Assembly (NCBI RefSeq): GCF_016864375.1
Contig: NZ_CP069354.1
Span: 5,043,501-5,107,500 of the forward strand
Direction of reading: 5' to 3'
Length of the DNA: 64,000 nucleotides
Source: Microvirga sp. VF16
Lineage (GTDB): Bacteria > Pseudomonadota > Alphaproteobacteria > Rhizobiales > Beijerinckiaceae
The stretch's first letter is position 1; the number at the start of each line of letters is the position of its first letter. Position numbers and translations under genes: made by a program. A model generated the notes under the pieces. The model had not been told where the DNA came from and did not search any database. It saw only the letters and a program-made list of their open reading frames with translations. Positions 39,522-48,039 of the stretch are shown here, piece by piece.

Positions 39522-39950
39522 ATGCTCAACGATATCTACAGCCGGCGCATATTGCAGCTTGCAGGTGACATTCCGCGTCTCGGGAAGCTACCGGATGCCG
39601 ATGCCAGCGCTACGGCGCACTCCAGGCTGTGTGGGTCGACGGTCACCGTTTATCTGAAACTCGATGGCGATGTCGTCACGGGGTTCGCCCACGAAGTGAA
39701 AGCCTGTGCCCTGGGGCAGGCATCGTCATCGATCATGGGCCGAAACGTGGTGGGATCGGCCGCGGCAGAGCTTCGGGACATTCGGGAGGAAATGCGCCGG
39801 ATGTTGAAGGCTGGCGGCGCTCCACCCTCCGGGAAATGGGCGGATCTCGCATTTCTGGAACCGGCGCGGGATCTCAAGGCTCGCCATCCCTCCATCCTTC
39901 TCACCTTCGATGCCGTTGTCGATGCACTCGACCAAATCCAAAAACGTTAG
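39522..39950 (+). CDS. Iron-sulfur cluster assembly scaffold protein, IscU/NifU-N-like
   Basis: Protein of 142 residues of the IscU fold. I chose the ATG at 39522 because it gives MLNDIYSRRILQLAGDIPR, the family N-terminus. Two of the three IscU cluster ligands are present: Cys37 (RLCGST) and Cys62 (KACALGQAS). The third, normally HCS, reads RHPSILLTF, so the last cysteine is absent. This reduced scaffold type is found in alphaproteobacteria. Its place just before coxG and coxSLM suggests it helps to supply the two [2Fe-2S] clusters of CoxS; that is inference. Confidence 0.85.
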   Translation: MLNDIYSRRILQLAGDIPRLGKLPDADASATAHSRLCGSTVTVYLKLDGDVVTGFAHEVKACALGQASSSIMGRNVVGSAAAELRDIREEMRRMLKAGGAPPSGKWADLAFLEPARDLKARHPSILLTFDAVVDALDQIQKR

Positions 39951-40251
39951 GGCCGTCCTCACAGTGAGGCCCGGAACGGCGCAAACCTCGACGAACCGTT
40001 TGGATCGGAGACACACACCATTGGCGGACATCGGGTCCCGGCGAAGCTGAGGAAGATGCATCGGCGCGACCGATCCCATCCGATGGAAAGCGCCGGCCTT
40101 GAAAGCACGCTCAAGCCGCTGACCGGCTCCAAGCAATTGTTGCAGCGCACACATCTATCATGCGCTGCAGCAGAACGTAGGATCTGGCACTCCGGGCAAT
40201 TTGCATCATACTTTGCTGTCAATATCGGGGGAAATCCAGGGAGGACTCAGC

Positions 40252-40713
40252 ATGGCGATGATAATGCAAGGCGACGTCACGCTACCGGCGGACCGGGAAG
40301 CAGTCTGGGTTGCGCTCAATGATCCCAACGTCTTGAAAGCCTGCATCCCAGGGTGCCAGGAACTGGAGAAAGTGAGTGACACGGAATTCCAGGCAACGGC
40401 GAAAATCTCAATCGGGCCCGTCAAGGCAACCTTCAAGGGCAGCGTGAAACTGACCGATCTCGATCCCCCCGACAGCTACACCATCACCGGCGAGGGACAG
40501 GGCGGGGTTGCCGGTTGGGCCAAGGGCGGAGCGAAAGTGCGCCTGGAGGATATCGAGGGTGGAACCAAACTGGTCTATGACGTCGAGGCGAATGTGGGCG
40601 GCAAGATCGCTCAGCTCGGCGGCAGGCTAATCAATGGCGTAGCGAAGAAATATGCCGACGAGTTCTTCGCTAATTTTGCCAGGATCCTCTCGCCTGAGGA
40701 AACGGCCGTCTGA
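40252..40713 (+). CDS. coxG: Carbon monoxide dehydrogenase subunit G family protein
   Basis: SRPBCC-fold protein of 153 residues. ATG at 40252 has a strong site (GGGAGGACTCAGC). Family stretches are ALNDPNVLKACIPGCQELEKV, ISIGPVKATFKGSV and ITGEGQGGVAGWAKGGA. CoxG proteins associate with Cox-type hydroxylases, and in CO oxidisers help attach the enzyme to the membrane. It precedes coxS by 176 bases on the same strand. The C-terminal membrane anchor of longer CoxG proteins is absent. Confidence 0.9.
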   Translation: MAMIMQGDVTLPADREAVWVALNDPNVLKACIPGCQELEKVSDTEFQATAKISIGPVKATFKGSVKLTDLDPPDSYTITGEGQGGVAGWAKGGAKVRLEDIEGGTKLVYDVEANVGGKIAQLGGRLINGVAKKYADEFFANFARILSPEETAV

Positions 40714-40889
40714 GCGTTGCCTCATCGGCCATCCTTTGAATCATTCCAATGCTTGACCGCTCAATCGGGGCGGTTCACACTTGACATCGGCAGATCGTAT
40801 TCTTGCGATCGTCCAACAAGAATACCTGCCGGTGCCTGAGACCACCTTAAGGTTGGCCGGGCTGCCGGTGTCTGAGGAGGAAAGCACGC

Positions 40890-41384
40890 ATGACCACCGT
40901 CTCCCTGACGGTGAACGGTCAACCCGTCACCGCAGACGTCGACCCCCGCACTCTTCTCGTTCACCTCTTACGCGACAATCTTCGACTTACCGGAACCCAC
41001 GTGGGCTGCGACACCAGCCAGTGTGGCGCCTGCGTCGTTCATTTGAACAATCAGGCCGTGAAGGCCTGTACGATCCTCGCCGTCCAGGCGGATTCAGCCA
41101 CCGTCACCACCATCGAGGGTATCGCTCAAGGCGGCGAGCTGCATCCGATGCAGGCGGCCTTCCGCGAGCATCATGGCCTGCAATGCGGCTACTGCACGCC
41201 AGGCATGGTCATGTCCGCCATCGATATCGTGAACCGGAAGGGGCACGCTCTCGACGAACAGACCATTCGGGCCGAGCTGGAAGGCAATCTGTGCCGCTGC
41301 ACGGGCTATCACAACATCGTCAAAGCCGTTGCCGCCGGAGCGCTAGCCATGGCCCAAGCACCTTTACGGCAGGCGGCTGAATAG
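40890..41384 (+). CDS. coxS: Form II Cox-type hydroxylase small subunit, [2Fe-2S]
   Basis: Iron-sulfur subunit of 164 residues. The first cluster is held by CDTSQCGACVVHL with a later Cys in VKACT, the second by QCGYCTPGM and LCRCTGYHNI. It is typical CoxS in length and spacing. Gene order small-large-medium (S-L-M) is that of form II operons; true CO dehydrogenase operons run M-S-L. GAGGAAAGCAC precedes the start. It conveys electrons from the molybdenum subunit to FAD in CoxM. Confidence 0.93.
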   Translation: MTTVSLTVNGQPVTADVDPRTLLVHLLRDNLRLTGTHVGCDTSQCGACVVHLNNQAVKACTILAVQADSATVTTIEGIAQGGELHPMQAAFREHHGLQCGYCTPGMVMSAIDIVNRKGHALDEQTIRAELEGNLCRCTGYHNIVKAVAAGALAMAQAPLRQAAE

Positions 41385-41525
41385 GCCGACGCTCGCCAAG
41401 GTGCGACGCCCATATCAACGGGTGCAGGCTGAGGACCTCGAAGCCGGCGTAGTCTCTCCAACGTCCGTGTCGGGATTCCCGCTTCCGCCGTCTGATGAGG
41501 GCCGATGAAGACAAGGGAGGACAGC

Positions 41526-43889
41526 ATGACCGCAACAGGAATCGGCGCACCCGTACGCCGGAAAGAGGATCAGCGTTTCGTCACCGGCCAGGGACGCTAC
41601 GTGGACGATTTCAATCGACCTGGCCAGGCCTATGCATATTTCCTTCGCTCGCCGCATGCCCATGCCACGATCCGGTCGATCGACACCGGCCCGGCAAAGA
41701 GCATGCCCGGCGTCGTGGCCGTCTTTACCGGAGATGACCTCGCAGCCGACAAGATCGGAGGTCTCATCTGCGGATGGATGATCCAATCCAAGGACGGCTC
41801 TCCGATGAAGGCGGGACCGCACCCGGCTCTGGCACAGGGCAAGGTGCGCTATGTGGGTGACCACGTGGCGGTTGTGATTGCCGAAACCCTGGCCCAGGCC
41901 AAGGATGCCGCAGAAGCCATCGCGGTCGACTACGATGTCCTCCCTGCCGTCGTGAACACGGCCGAGGCGACGAAGGCGCCAGTTCAGGTGCATGACGTGT
42001 CACCCGACAATACCGTCTTCAACTGGCACCTCGGCAACAAGGAAGAGATGGAAGCTGCCTTCGCACGGGCGAAGCATGTGACGAAGATCGACCTCGTCAA
42101 CAACCGGCTGGTGCCGAACGCCATCGAACCCCGGGCGGCGGTGGGAGAATACGATCACGGCACCGACGGCTACACGCTCTACACGACGAGCCAGAACCCC
42201 CATGTGGCCCGGCTCGTCCTCTCGGCCTTCATCGGGATCGCGCCGGAACACAAGCTGCGCGTCATCGCTCCCGATGTCGGCGGCGGGTTCGGCTCCAAGA
42301 TCTTCATCTATGCCGAAGAGACGGTCTGCGTCTGGGCGGCGAAAAAGGTCAAGCGGCCCGTGAAATGGACAGCCGATCGTACTGAAGCTTTCCTGTCCGA
42401 TGCGCATGGCCGTGATCATGTCACCCATGCGGAGATGGCGACTGATGAGAACGGCAAGATCCTGGGCCTTCGGGTTCACACCATCGCCAATCTCGGCGCC
42501 TATCTGTCCACCTTCTCCTCATCCGTGCCAACCTATCTCTATGCCCCTCTCCTGTCGGGCCAATACGACATCCCGGCGATCTACTGCGAGGTGGATGCAG
42601 TCTACACGAACACGGCTCCCGTCGACGCCTATCGCGGCGCAGGACGTCCCGAGGCGACTTTCGTGGTCGAGCGGCTCGTCGAAAGAACCGCCCGCGAGCT
42701 CGGTCAGGATCCGGCTGAGTTCCGCAGGAAGAACTACATCACGCAGTTCCCCCATCAGACGCCGGTCATCATGACCTATGACACAGGCGATTACGCCGCC
42801 TCGCTCGACAAGGCACTGGAACTCGCCGACTACAAGAACTTTGGCGCGAGGAAGCAGGAGAGCGCCCGCCGCGGCAAGCTGCGGGGCATCGGCTTCTCAA
42901 GCTACATCGAGGCCTGCGGCATTGCGCCCTCGCAAGCGGTCGGATCTCTCGGGGCAGGCGTCGGCCTTTGGGAATCCGCCGAGGTGCGCGTCAACCCGAC
43001 AGGGTCGGTCGAGGTGCTCACCGGCTCGCACAGCCATGGCCAGGGGCACGAGACCACCTTTGCCCAGCTCGTCTCCGACCGGCTCGGCATCCCCATCGAT
43101 CAGGTCAGCATCGTCCATGGCGATACCGACAAGGTACAGTTCGGCATGGGAACCTATGGATCGCGTTCAGGCGCGGTCGGCATGTCGGCCATCGCCAAGG
43201 CTCTCGACAAGGTGATCGCCAAGGGCAAGAAGGTGGCGGCGCATGTTCTCGAGGCCGCCGAAGGCGACATCGAGTTCAAGGATGGCAAGTTCGGGGTTGC
43301 CGGCACGGATCGGACACTCGGCTTCGGAGAAGTGGCCCTCCAGGCCTATATCGCCCACAAATTCCCAGGCCAGGATCTGGAGCCCGGGTTGAAGGAGGGA
43401 GCATTCTACGATCCCACCAACTTCACCTTCCCGGCTGGCGTCCATATCTGCGAGGTGGAGATCGACCCCGACACAGGCGTGACCAAGATCGAGCGCTGGA
43501 CGGCAGTCGACGATTTCGGGGTGATCATCAACCCGATGATCGTTGAAGGCCAGGTCCATGGCGGTATCGCCCAGGGCGTCGGGCAGGCGCTGCTCGAAGG
43601 CGCCGTCTATGACCAGAGCGGTCAGCTCGTGACCGCCAGCTTCAATGATTACTGCATGCCGCGCGCCATCGACCTGCCGTCGTTCCAGATCGGCATGACG
43701 ATGACGCTCTGCCCTTCGAACCCACTCGGGATCAAGGGCTGTGGCGAGGCTGGTGCCATCGCCGCTCCGCCGGCCGTCATCAACGCGATCACGGACGCGC
43801 TCGGCCATGAGGATATTGCGATGCCCGCAACGCCCCAAGCCGTCTGGCGGGCGGCGCAGAAGGCGCGCATGCCAATGGCAGCGGAATAA
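41526..43889 (+). CDS. coxL: Form II Cox-type molybdenum hydroxylase large subunit
   Basis: Molybdenum cofactor subunit of 787 residues. I use ATG 41526, which follows AAGGGAGGACAGC, an exact copy of the leader before coxM; an in-frame ATG at 41505 adds only seven residues. It starts IGAPVRRKEDQRFVTGQGRYVDD, has PDVGGGFGSKIFIYAEE, and the active-site loop reads AYRGAGR (about residue 367), the form II mark, not the AYxCSFR of CO dehydrogenase. The C-terminal CGEAGAIAAPP holds the catalytic Glu. It is therefore a CoxL-like hydroxylase whose substrate is unknown; CO oxidation is not supported. Confidence 0.93.
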   Translation: MTATGIGAPVRRKEDQRFVTGQGRYVDDFNRPGQAYAYFLRSPHAHATIRSIDTGPAKSMPGVVAVFTGDDLAADKIGGLICGWMIQSKDGSPMKAGPHPALAQGKVRYVGDHVAVVIAETLAQAKDAAEAIAVDYDVLPAVVNTAEATKAPVQVHDVSPDNTVFNWHLGNKEEMEAAFARAKHVTKIDLVNNRLVPNAIEPRAAVGEYDHGTDGYTLYTTSQNPHVARLVLSAFIGIAPEHKLRVIAPDVGGGFGSKIFIYAEETVCVWAAKKVKRPVKWTADRTEAFLSDAHGRDHVTHAEMATDENGKILGLRVHTIANLGAYLSTFSSSVPTYLYAPLLSGQYDIPAIYCEVDAVYTNTAPVDAYRGAGRPEATFVVERLVERTARELGQDPAEFRRKNYITQFPHQTPVIMTYDTGDYAASLDKALELADYKNFGARKQESARRGKLRGIGFSSYIEACGIAPSQAVGSLGAGVGLWESAEVRVNPTGSVEVLTGSHSHGQGHETTFAQLVSDRLGIPIDQVSIVHGDTDKVQFGMGTYGSRSGAVGMSAIAKALDKVIAKGKKVAAHVLEAAEGDIEFKDGKFGVAGTDRTLGFGEVALQAYIAHKFPGQDLEPGLKEGAFYDPTNFTFPAGVHICEVEIDPDTGVTKIERWTAVDDFGVIINPMIVEGQVHGGIAQGVGQALLEGAVYDQSGQLVTASFNDYCMPRAIDLPSFQIGMTMTLCPSNPLGIKGCGEAGAIAAPPAVINAITDALGHEDIAMPATPQAVWRAAQKARMPMAAE

Positions 43890-43900
43890 GGGAGGACAGC

Positions 43901-44707
43901 ATGTACGCTTTCGAATACCACCGTCCGACGAGCGTCCAGCAGGCGGCTGACCTCGCTACTCAGTTGGAGGAGACCAAGTTCCTCGCCGGCGGGCACACCC
44001 TTCTGCCGACCATGAAAATGCGGCTCGCGGCACCAGCCAATCTGATCGACCTCGGCCAGATCGCCGAACTTCACGGGATCGAGCGCTCCGGCGACACACT
44101 CAGCATCGGTGCCACGACCCAGCATGCGGAGGTCGCCAACTCGGCTGAAGTGCAGGCGGCCATTCCGGCCCTCGCCGAATTGGCGGAGCTGATCGGCGAT
44201 CCGCATGTGCGCAACCGCGGCACGATCGGAGGCTCGGTCGCCAACAACGATCCGTCCGCGGATTATCCGGCGGCTTGCCTTGCCCTGAAGGCGACGATCG
44301 TCACCGACAAGCGGACGATTGCCGCCGATGACTTCTTCCAGGGCATCTTCACGACAGCCTTGGACGAGGGAGAGATAATCACCAAGATCTCGTTCCCGAT
44401 CCCGTCGCAGGCAGCCTATGCCAAGTTCCGCCACCCGGCCTCGCGCTACGCCCTCGTTGGCGTGTTCGTGGCCAAGCACGGGGACGAGGTGCGGGTGGCC
44501 GTAACGGGAGCCGGTTCCAACGGTGTGTTCCGCGTGCCGGACATGGAGCAGGCCTTGCGCCAGAACTTTGCGGCCGACGCTCTCGACGGCATCTCCGTGC
44601 CGGCGGACGAGATGAACAGCGACATCCACGCAGACGCGGCCTATCGGGCTCATCTTGTCGGAGTCATGGCCCGGCGGGCCGTGCAGGCGGCAGCCTCTCG
44701 CACTTAA
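43901..44707 (+). CDS. coxM: Form II Cox-type hydroxylase FAD-binding medium subunit
   Basis: FAD subunit of 268 residues. FLAGGHTLLPTMKMRLA and RNRGTIGGSVANNDPSADYP are the two FAD-binding stretches of the family, and the C-terminal domain follows with KFRHPASRYALVGVFV. It starts 11 bases after coxL with the leader AAGGGAGGACAGC, repeated from coxL. It receives electrons from CoxS and passes them to quinone or another acceptor. A hairpin lies 65 bases after the stop. Confidence 0.93.
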   Translation: MYAFEYHRPTSVQQAADLATQLEETKFLAGGHTLLPTMKMRLAAPANLIDLGQIAELHGIERSGDTLSIGATTQHAEVANSAEVQAAIPALAELAELIGDPHVRNRGTIGGSVANNDPSADYPAACLALKATIVTDKRTIAADDFFQGIFTTALDEGEIITKISFPIPSQAAYAKFRHPASRYALVGVFVAKHGDEVRVAVTGAGSNGVFRVPDMEQALRQNFAADALDGISVPADEMNSDIHADAAYRAHLVGVMARRAVQAAASRT

Positions 44708-44771
44708 GCAGTCCGTCAGACTTGTCCTGGCAGGCGACGACTGCAAGACTGGACGAAGGCACAGAGGTATC

Positions 44772-44795
44772 CATGCCCGGGGTTTCCCGGGCATG
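44772..44795 (+). terminator. GC-rich hairpin between coxM and coxD
   Basis: CATGCCCGGG, loop GTTT, CCCGGGCATG: perfect 10-bp stem followed by TCTTCTTG. It lies 65 bases after coxM and 25 bases before the coxD start. The U-run is poor, so it may be a partial terminator or an RNA end-protector that sets lower coxDE expression relative to coxSLM. Confidence 0.6.
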
Positions 44796-44819
44796 TCTTC
44801 TTGTGGAGCATTGAGGCCT

Positions 44820-45734
44820 GTGGCTGAACGACCCGGTTCCATCGACGAAACGCTGGCCCTTCTGAAGAGCACGGGCTATGTCGCCGACCGTCCGCTCGCG
44901 ACGGTGCTCTTTCTTGCGCTGAAGCTTGGGCGCCCGATTTTCCTGGAGGGAGAAGCCGGCGTCGGCAAGACGGAGATCGCGAAGGTGCTGTCGGCGGGGC
45001 TCGGCCGCCGGCTCATCCGCCTGCAATGCTACGAGGGCCTCGACATCGCTTCGGCGGTCTACGAGTGGAACTATGCCGGGCAGATGATGGCCATTCGCCT
45101 TGCAGAAGCTGGCGGAGCGGTGGATCGAGACACGCTCGAAAGCGATCTTTTCTCGGAACGGTACTTGGTGAAACGGCCGCTCCTGCAGGCTCTTGAGCCC
45201 GATACGGCTGGCGCTCCGGTTCTCCTGATCGACGAGCTCGACCGCACGGACGAAGCCTTTGAAGCCTTTCTTCTGGAGGTACTGTCAGATTTCCAGGTGA
45301 CCATCCCCGAGCTTGGTACGGTTCGGGCGGATCACCCACCGATCGTCGTCATCACATCGAACCGCACCCGTGAGGTTCACGACGCACTCAAGCGCCGCTG
45401 CCTTTATCATTGGGTCGACTACCCTGATCCGGAACGGGAGCTGGCCATCCTGAAGAGCCGCGTTCCGGATGCACCGGGGCGTTTGTCGCAAGAAGTGGTC
45501 GGCTTCGTCCAAGCGATCCGGAAGGAGGATCTGTTCAAGGCGCCGGGTGTAGCGGAAACCCTGGACTGGGCTTCCGCCCTCGTGGAGCTCGATGCGGTGG
45601 CGCTCGACCCGGCGCTTGTCTCGGACACGCTCGGCGTTCTCTTAAAATATCAGGATGACATCCAGAAAATGCAGGGCAGCCGCGCCAAGGAAATGCTCGA
45701 CATTGTCCAGAACGCACTGCGGATCTCCGAGTGA
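44820..45734 (+). CDS. coxD: MoxR-type AAA+ ATPase, CoxD-like maturation factor
   Basis: ATPase of 304 residues. The GTG at 44820 is chosen because upstream in-frame codons fall in the coxM end and in the hairpin, and the protein then begins ERPGSIDETLALL. It has Walker A GEAGVGKTEIAK, Walker B LLIDELDRTDEAF, sensor 1 ITSNRTREVHDALKRRC and the second-region YPDPERELAI. CoxD in CO oxidisers helps to build the copper/sulfur part of the active site; in form II operons its role is less clear. It overlaps coxE by 4 bases, with which it should act as a MoxR/VWA pair. Confidence 0.92.
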   Translation: MAERPGSIDETLALLKSTGYVADRPLATVLFLALKLGRPIFLEGEAGVGKTEIAKVLSAGLGRRLIRLQCYEGLDIASAVYEWNYAGQMMAIRLAEAGGAVDRDTLESDLFSERYLVKRPLLQALEPDTAGAPVLLIDELDRTDEAFEAFLLEVLSDFQVTIPELGTVRADHPPIVVITSNRTREVHDALKRRCLYHWVDYPDPERELAILKSRVPDAPGRLSQEVVGFVQAIRKEDLFKAPGVAETLDWASALVELDAVALDPALVSDTLGVLLKYQDDIQKMQGSRAKEMLDIVQNALRISE

Positions 45735-46948
45735 GTAACAATCCTCGCCGAAACGGTGATGGTCGCCTTGCAGACAACATCGCCTATTTTGCGCGGGCAT
45801 TGCGCAACGCGGGCCTGCCGGTCGGCCCAGGCGCGGTTCTCGATGCAATCGCTGCGGTCGAGGCTGGCCGGATCGGCACTCGCGAGGACTTTTACTGGAC
45901 GCTTCACGCCGTTTTCGTGAAGCGACATGAGCACAGCATCCTCTTCGACCAAGCCTTCAAGATCTTCTGGAGACGGCGCGCCCTGATCGAGAAGCTGATC
46001 GCCCAGATGTCGCCGATTGCCCCCGGAGGCAAGGAAGAGAAGAAGCCTCAGGCGGGTGCCTTGCGTGTGGCCGAAGCCTTGGCCACGCCGCGACAGGAAA
46101 AGCCGGACCCGGTCGAGAAAACCGAATTCTCCGCCCATCTCACCGTCTCGGATCGCGAGATCCTGAAGTCGAAGGACTTCGCGCAGATGTCGGCCTCTGA
46201 GATCGCGATGGCGAAGCGCCTGATCACCGGGATGTCTCTTCCGGACGACGAAGTGGCCACGCGCCGCTTCCTGCCGGACCCACGAGGCCGGCGGATCGAT
46301 CTGCGCAGGACATTCCGGCGGTCGCTGCGCGGAGGAGGCGCCGTGATCGATCTGGCCTATCGCTCCCCCGCGGTCCGGCATGCGCCGGTGGTGGCAATCG
46401 TCGACATCTCGGGATCGATGGCGGACTATTCTCGTCTCTTCCTGCATTTCCTTCATGCCATCGCTGAGAAGAGGCGGAGGGTTTACTCCTTCGTGTTTGC
46501 AACCCGCCTGACCAATATCAGCCGCGAGCTGGCGAGCCATGATCCGGACGAGGCGCTCGCTCGTGCTGCGAAGCGCGTACAGGACTGGGAAGGCGGGACA
46601 CGGATCGCCCATGCCCTGCACGACTTCAACCGTCACTGGTCGCGTCGGGTGCTCGGCCAGGGTGCCATCGTTCTTCTGTTCACGGACGGGCTCGAACGGG
46701 AAGTGACGAGAGAGCTGACCTTCGAGATGGATCGCCTCAAACGCTCCTGCCGCCGCCTGATATGGCTGAATCCGCTTCTCCGGTTCGACGCGTTCGAGGC
46801 ACGGGCTTCCGGCATCAGGACAATGCTGCCTCACGTCGACGAATTCCGCCCGATTCACAGTCTGGCATCGATGGAGGAGCTCTGTCGGGCTTTGTCCGAT
46901 AAGCTGACTGAACAAAACAATCCGCGCCAATGGCTGCGGGCGTCATGA
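45731..46948 (+). CDS. coxE: VWA domain protein, CoxE-like
   Basis: Protein of 405 residues with a C-terminal von Willebrand A domain. The metal-ion site reads VAIVDISGSMADYSR (DxSxS at about residue 225), then VFATRLTNISREL and LLFTDGLERE. The N-terminal half has a CoxE-type region (LRNAGLPVGPGAVLDAI). It starts at a GTG overlapping the coxD stop. CoxE works with CoxD in late maturation of the hydroxylase. It is the last gene of the island. Confidence 0.9.
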   Translation: MSNNPRRNGDGRLADNIAYFARALRNAGLPVGPGAVLDAIAAVEAGRIGTREDFYWTLHAVFVKRHEHSILFDQAFKIFWRRRALIEKLIAQMSPIAPGGKEEKKPQAGALRVAEALATPRQEKPDPVEKTEFSAHLTVSDREILKSKDFAQMSASEIAMAKRLITGMSLPDDEVATRRFLPDPRGRRIDLRRTFRRSLRGGGAVIDLAYRSPAVRHAPVVAIVDISGSMADYSRLFLHFLHAIAEKRRRVYSFVFATRLTNISRELASHDPDEALARAAKRVQDWEGGTRIAHALHDFNRHWSRRVLGQGAIVLLFTDGLEREVTRELTFEMDRLKRSCRRLIWLNPLLRFDAFEARASGIRTMLPHVDEFRPIHSLASMEELCRALSDKLTEQNNPRQWLRAS

Positions 46949-46954
46949 GCCTTT

Positions 46955-46982
46955 AATCGCACGCCGATAACGACATGCGATT
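46955..46982 (+). terminator. Weak terminator-like hairpin after coxE
   Basis: AATCGCA, 14-base loop, TGCGATT followed by TT, 6 bases after the coxE stop. The stem is short, so the call is tentative. Confidence 0.3.
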
Positions 46983-47171
46983 TTCGTCGCGTTCCGGCGA
47001 ACAACGGAGCACCGGCCAATAAGGTGGAAGCTATTCTTGCTGATGCTAAGGGTGGTTACAGGCGGACGCGGAGCTTTGAGCACAAGTCAGATCCTTGTGT
47101 TGGACGCGCCCTCCCCATGAAGGGTGCGCACGGTCACAAGGCCCCGCCGTGTCGTGTTAGGATTCTTATCA

Positions 47172-47864
47172 TTAACTCGACTGTCGCGCCAAGAGGTTGC
47201 GCTCTACACTCTGCAAGTGAGTGCGCATCGCCGCGGCAGCGCCATTCATGTCGCGATTCTCGATAGCCGTAATGATCATCTCGTGCTCGGCAAAGCTGTG
47301 ATGATCGGGTTCTGGCTTGACAGGGTTCGAGCGGAGACGGCCCCATGTTACGGCCCGGCGCAGGGCATTCAGCATGTCAAACAGTCCAAGAAGGGGCGTG
47401 TTCTGTGTCGCCTCGGCGATGGTGCGGTGCAGGCGGGTATCCCAGTTCTCGTATTGCCGCCATGTTGCAGCTTCCTGAGTCCGGGTCTGGCATAGTCTCA
47501 ACTCGGAGAGATGCATGGGCGTCGCGGTCAGCGCCGCCGCGCGGGCGATCTCGGGCTCGATAATGAGGCGCGCGCGCATCAGCTCCGCCGGATTGGTCCG
47601 CTTGGACAAGGCTGCGATATCGGAAAGGCTGTCGGTGGGACGGTTCCCCAGGAAGGTGCCTTTTCCGACGTGGCGCCAAATCTGACCCTCGGCCTCGAGC
47701 GCCCCGAGCGCTTTCCTCAGTTCGGACCGAGTGACACCCAGGGCAACGGCCAGATCCCGTTCGGGCGGCAAGCGCCCATCTTCAGGCAACTCGGCCTGCG
47801 CGAGGTATGCCCTCAGCTGGGTGACGATGCCCCGATTGGATCCCGCCTCACTGTACATTTGCAT
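47172..47864 (-). CDS. GntR family transcriptional regulator with FCD domain
   Basis: FadR-type regulator of 230 residues. The winged helix spans about 10-70 (LPPERDLAVALGVTRSELRKALGALEAEG), followed by the FCD ligand domain, with the metal ligands in WDTRLHRTIAEATQN, HHSFAEHEMIITAIENRD and MRTHLQS. It is divergent from the importer operon. Two palindromes with ACCAAT-N5-ATTGGT arms lie in the 175-base gap, so it most likely represses that operon and itself, responding to the imported compound or a breakdown product. Confidence 0.92.
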   Translation of the reverse strand: MQMYSEAGSNRGIVTQLRAYLAQAELPEDGRLPPERDLAVALGVTRSELRKALGALEAEGQIWRHVGKGTFLGNRPTDSLSDIAALSKRTNPAELMRARLIIEPEIARAAALTATPMHLSELRLCQTRTQEAATWRQYENWDTRLHRTIAEATQNTPLLGLFDMLNALRRAVTWGRLRSNPVKPEPDHHSFAEHEMIITAIENRDMNGAAAAMRTHLQSVERNLLARQSS

Positions 47865-47874
47865 CTGCCGATCT

Positions 47875-47895
47875 CAACCAATCTCAAATTGGTTG
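47875..47895. promoter_or_regulatory. GntR operator 1
   Basis: CAACCAAT CTCAA ATTGGTTG, 8-bp perfect arms and 5-base spacer, 11 bases upstream of the regulator gene start, suited to autoregulation. Confidence 0.6.
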
Positions 47896-47959
47896 GATCT
47901 TCTAACTAAATATTGCACCGCGTCAACTGAAATAATACTTGACACCAATTCAGCCAATT

Positions 47960-47982
47960 GCGACCAATATAGCATTGGTCGC
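47960..47982. promoter_or_regulatory. GntR operator 2
   Basis: GCGACCAAT ATAGC ATTGGTCGC, 9-bp perfect arms and the same 5-base spacer as operator 1. TTGACA at 47939-47944 just upstream could be the -35 of the importer operon, which would put this site over the -10 area. A third, partial half-site (ACCAAT) lies at 47944-47949. Confidence 0.6.
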
Positions 47983-48039
47983 GAAAGGTGCGACTGAGAG
48001 CAAGAGCGGGTGAACCGCCCAAAACAATGGGAGAGAAAC

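Noticed and set aside
41526..46948. Carbon monoxide dehydrogenase of the aerobic CO-oxidiser type
   Set aside because: The large subunit has AYRGAGR, not AYxCSFR, and the gene order is S-L-M, so it is form II.
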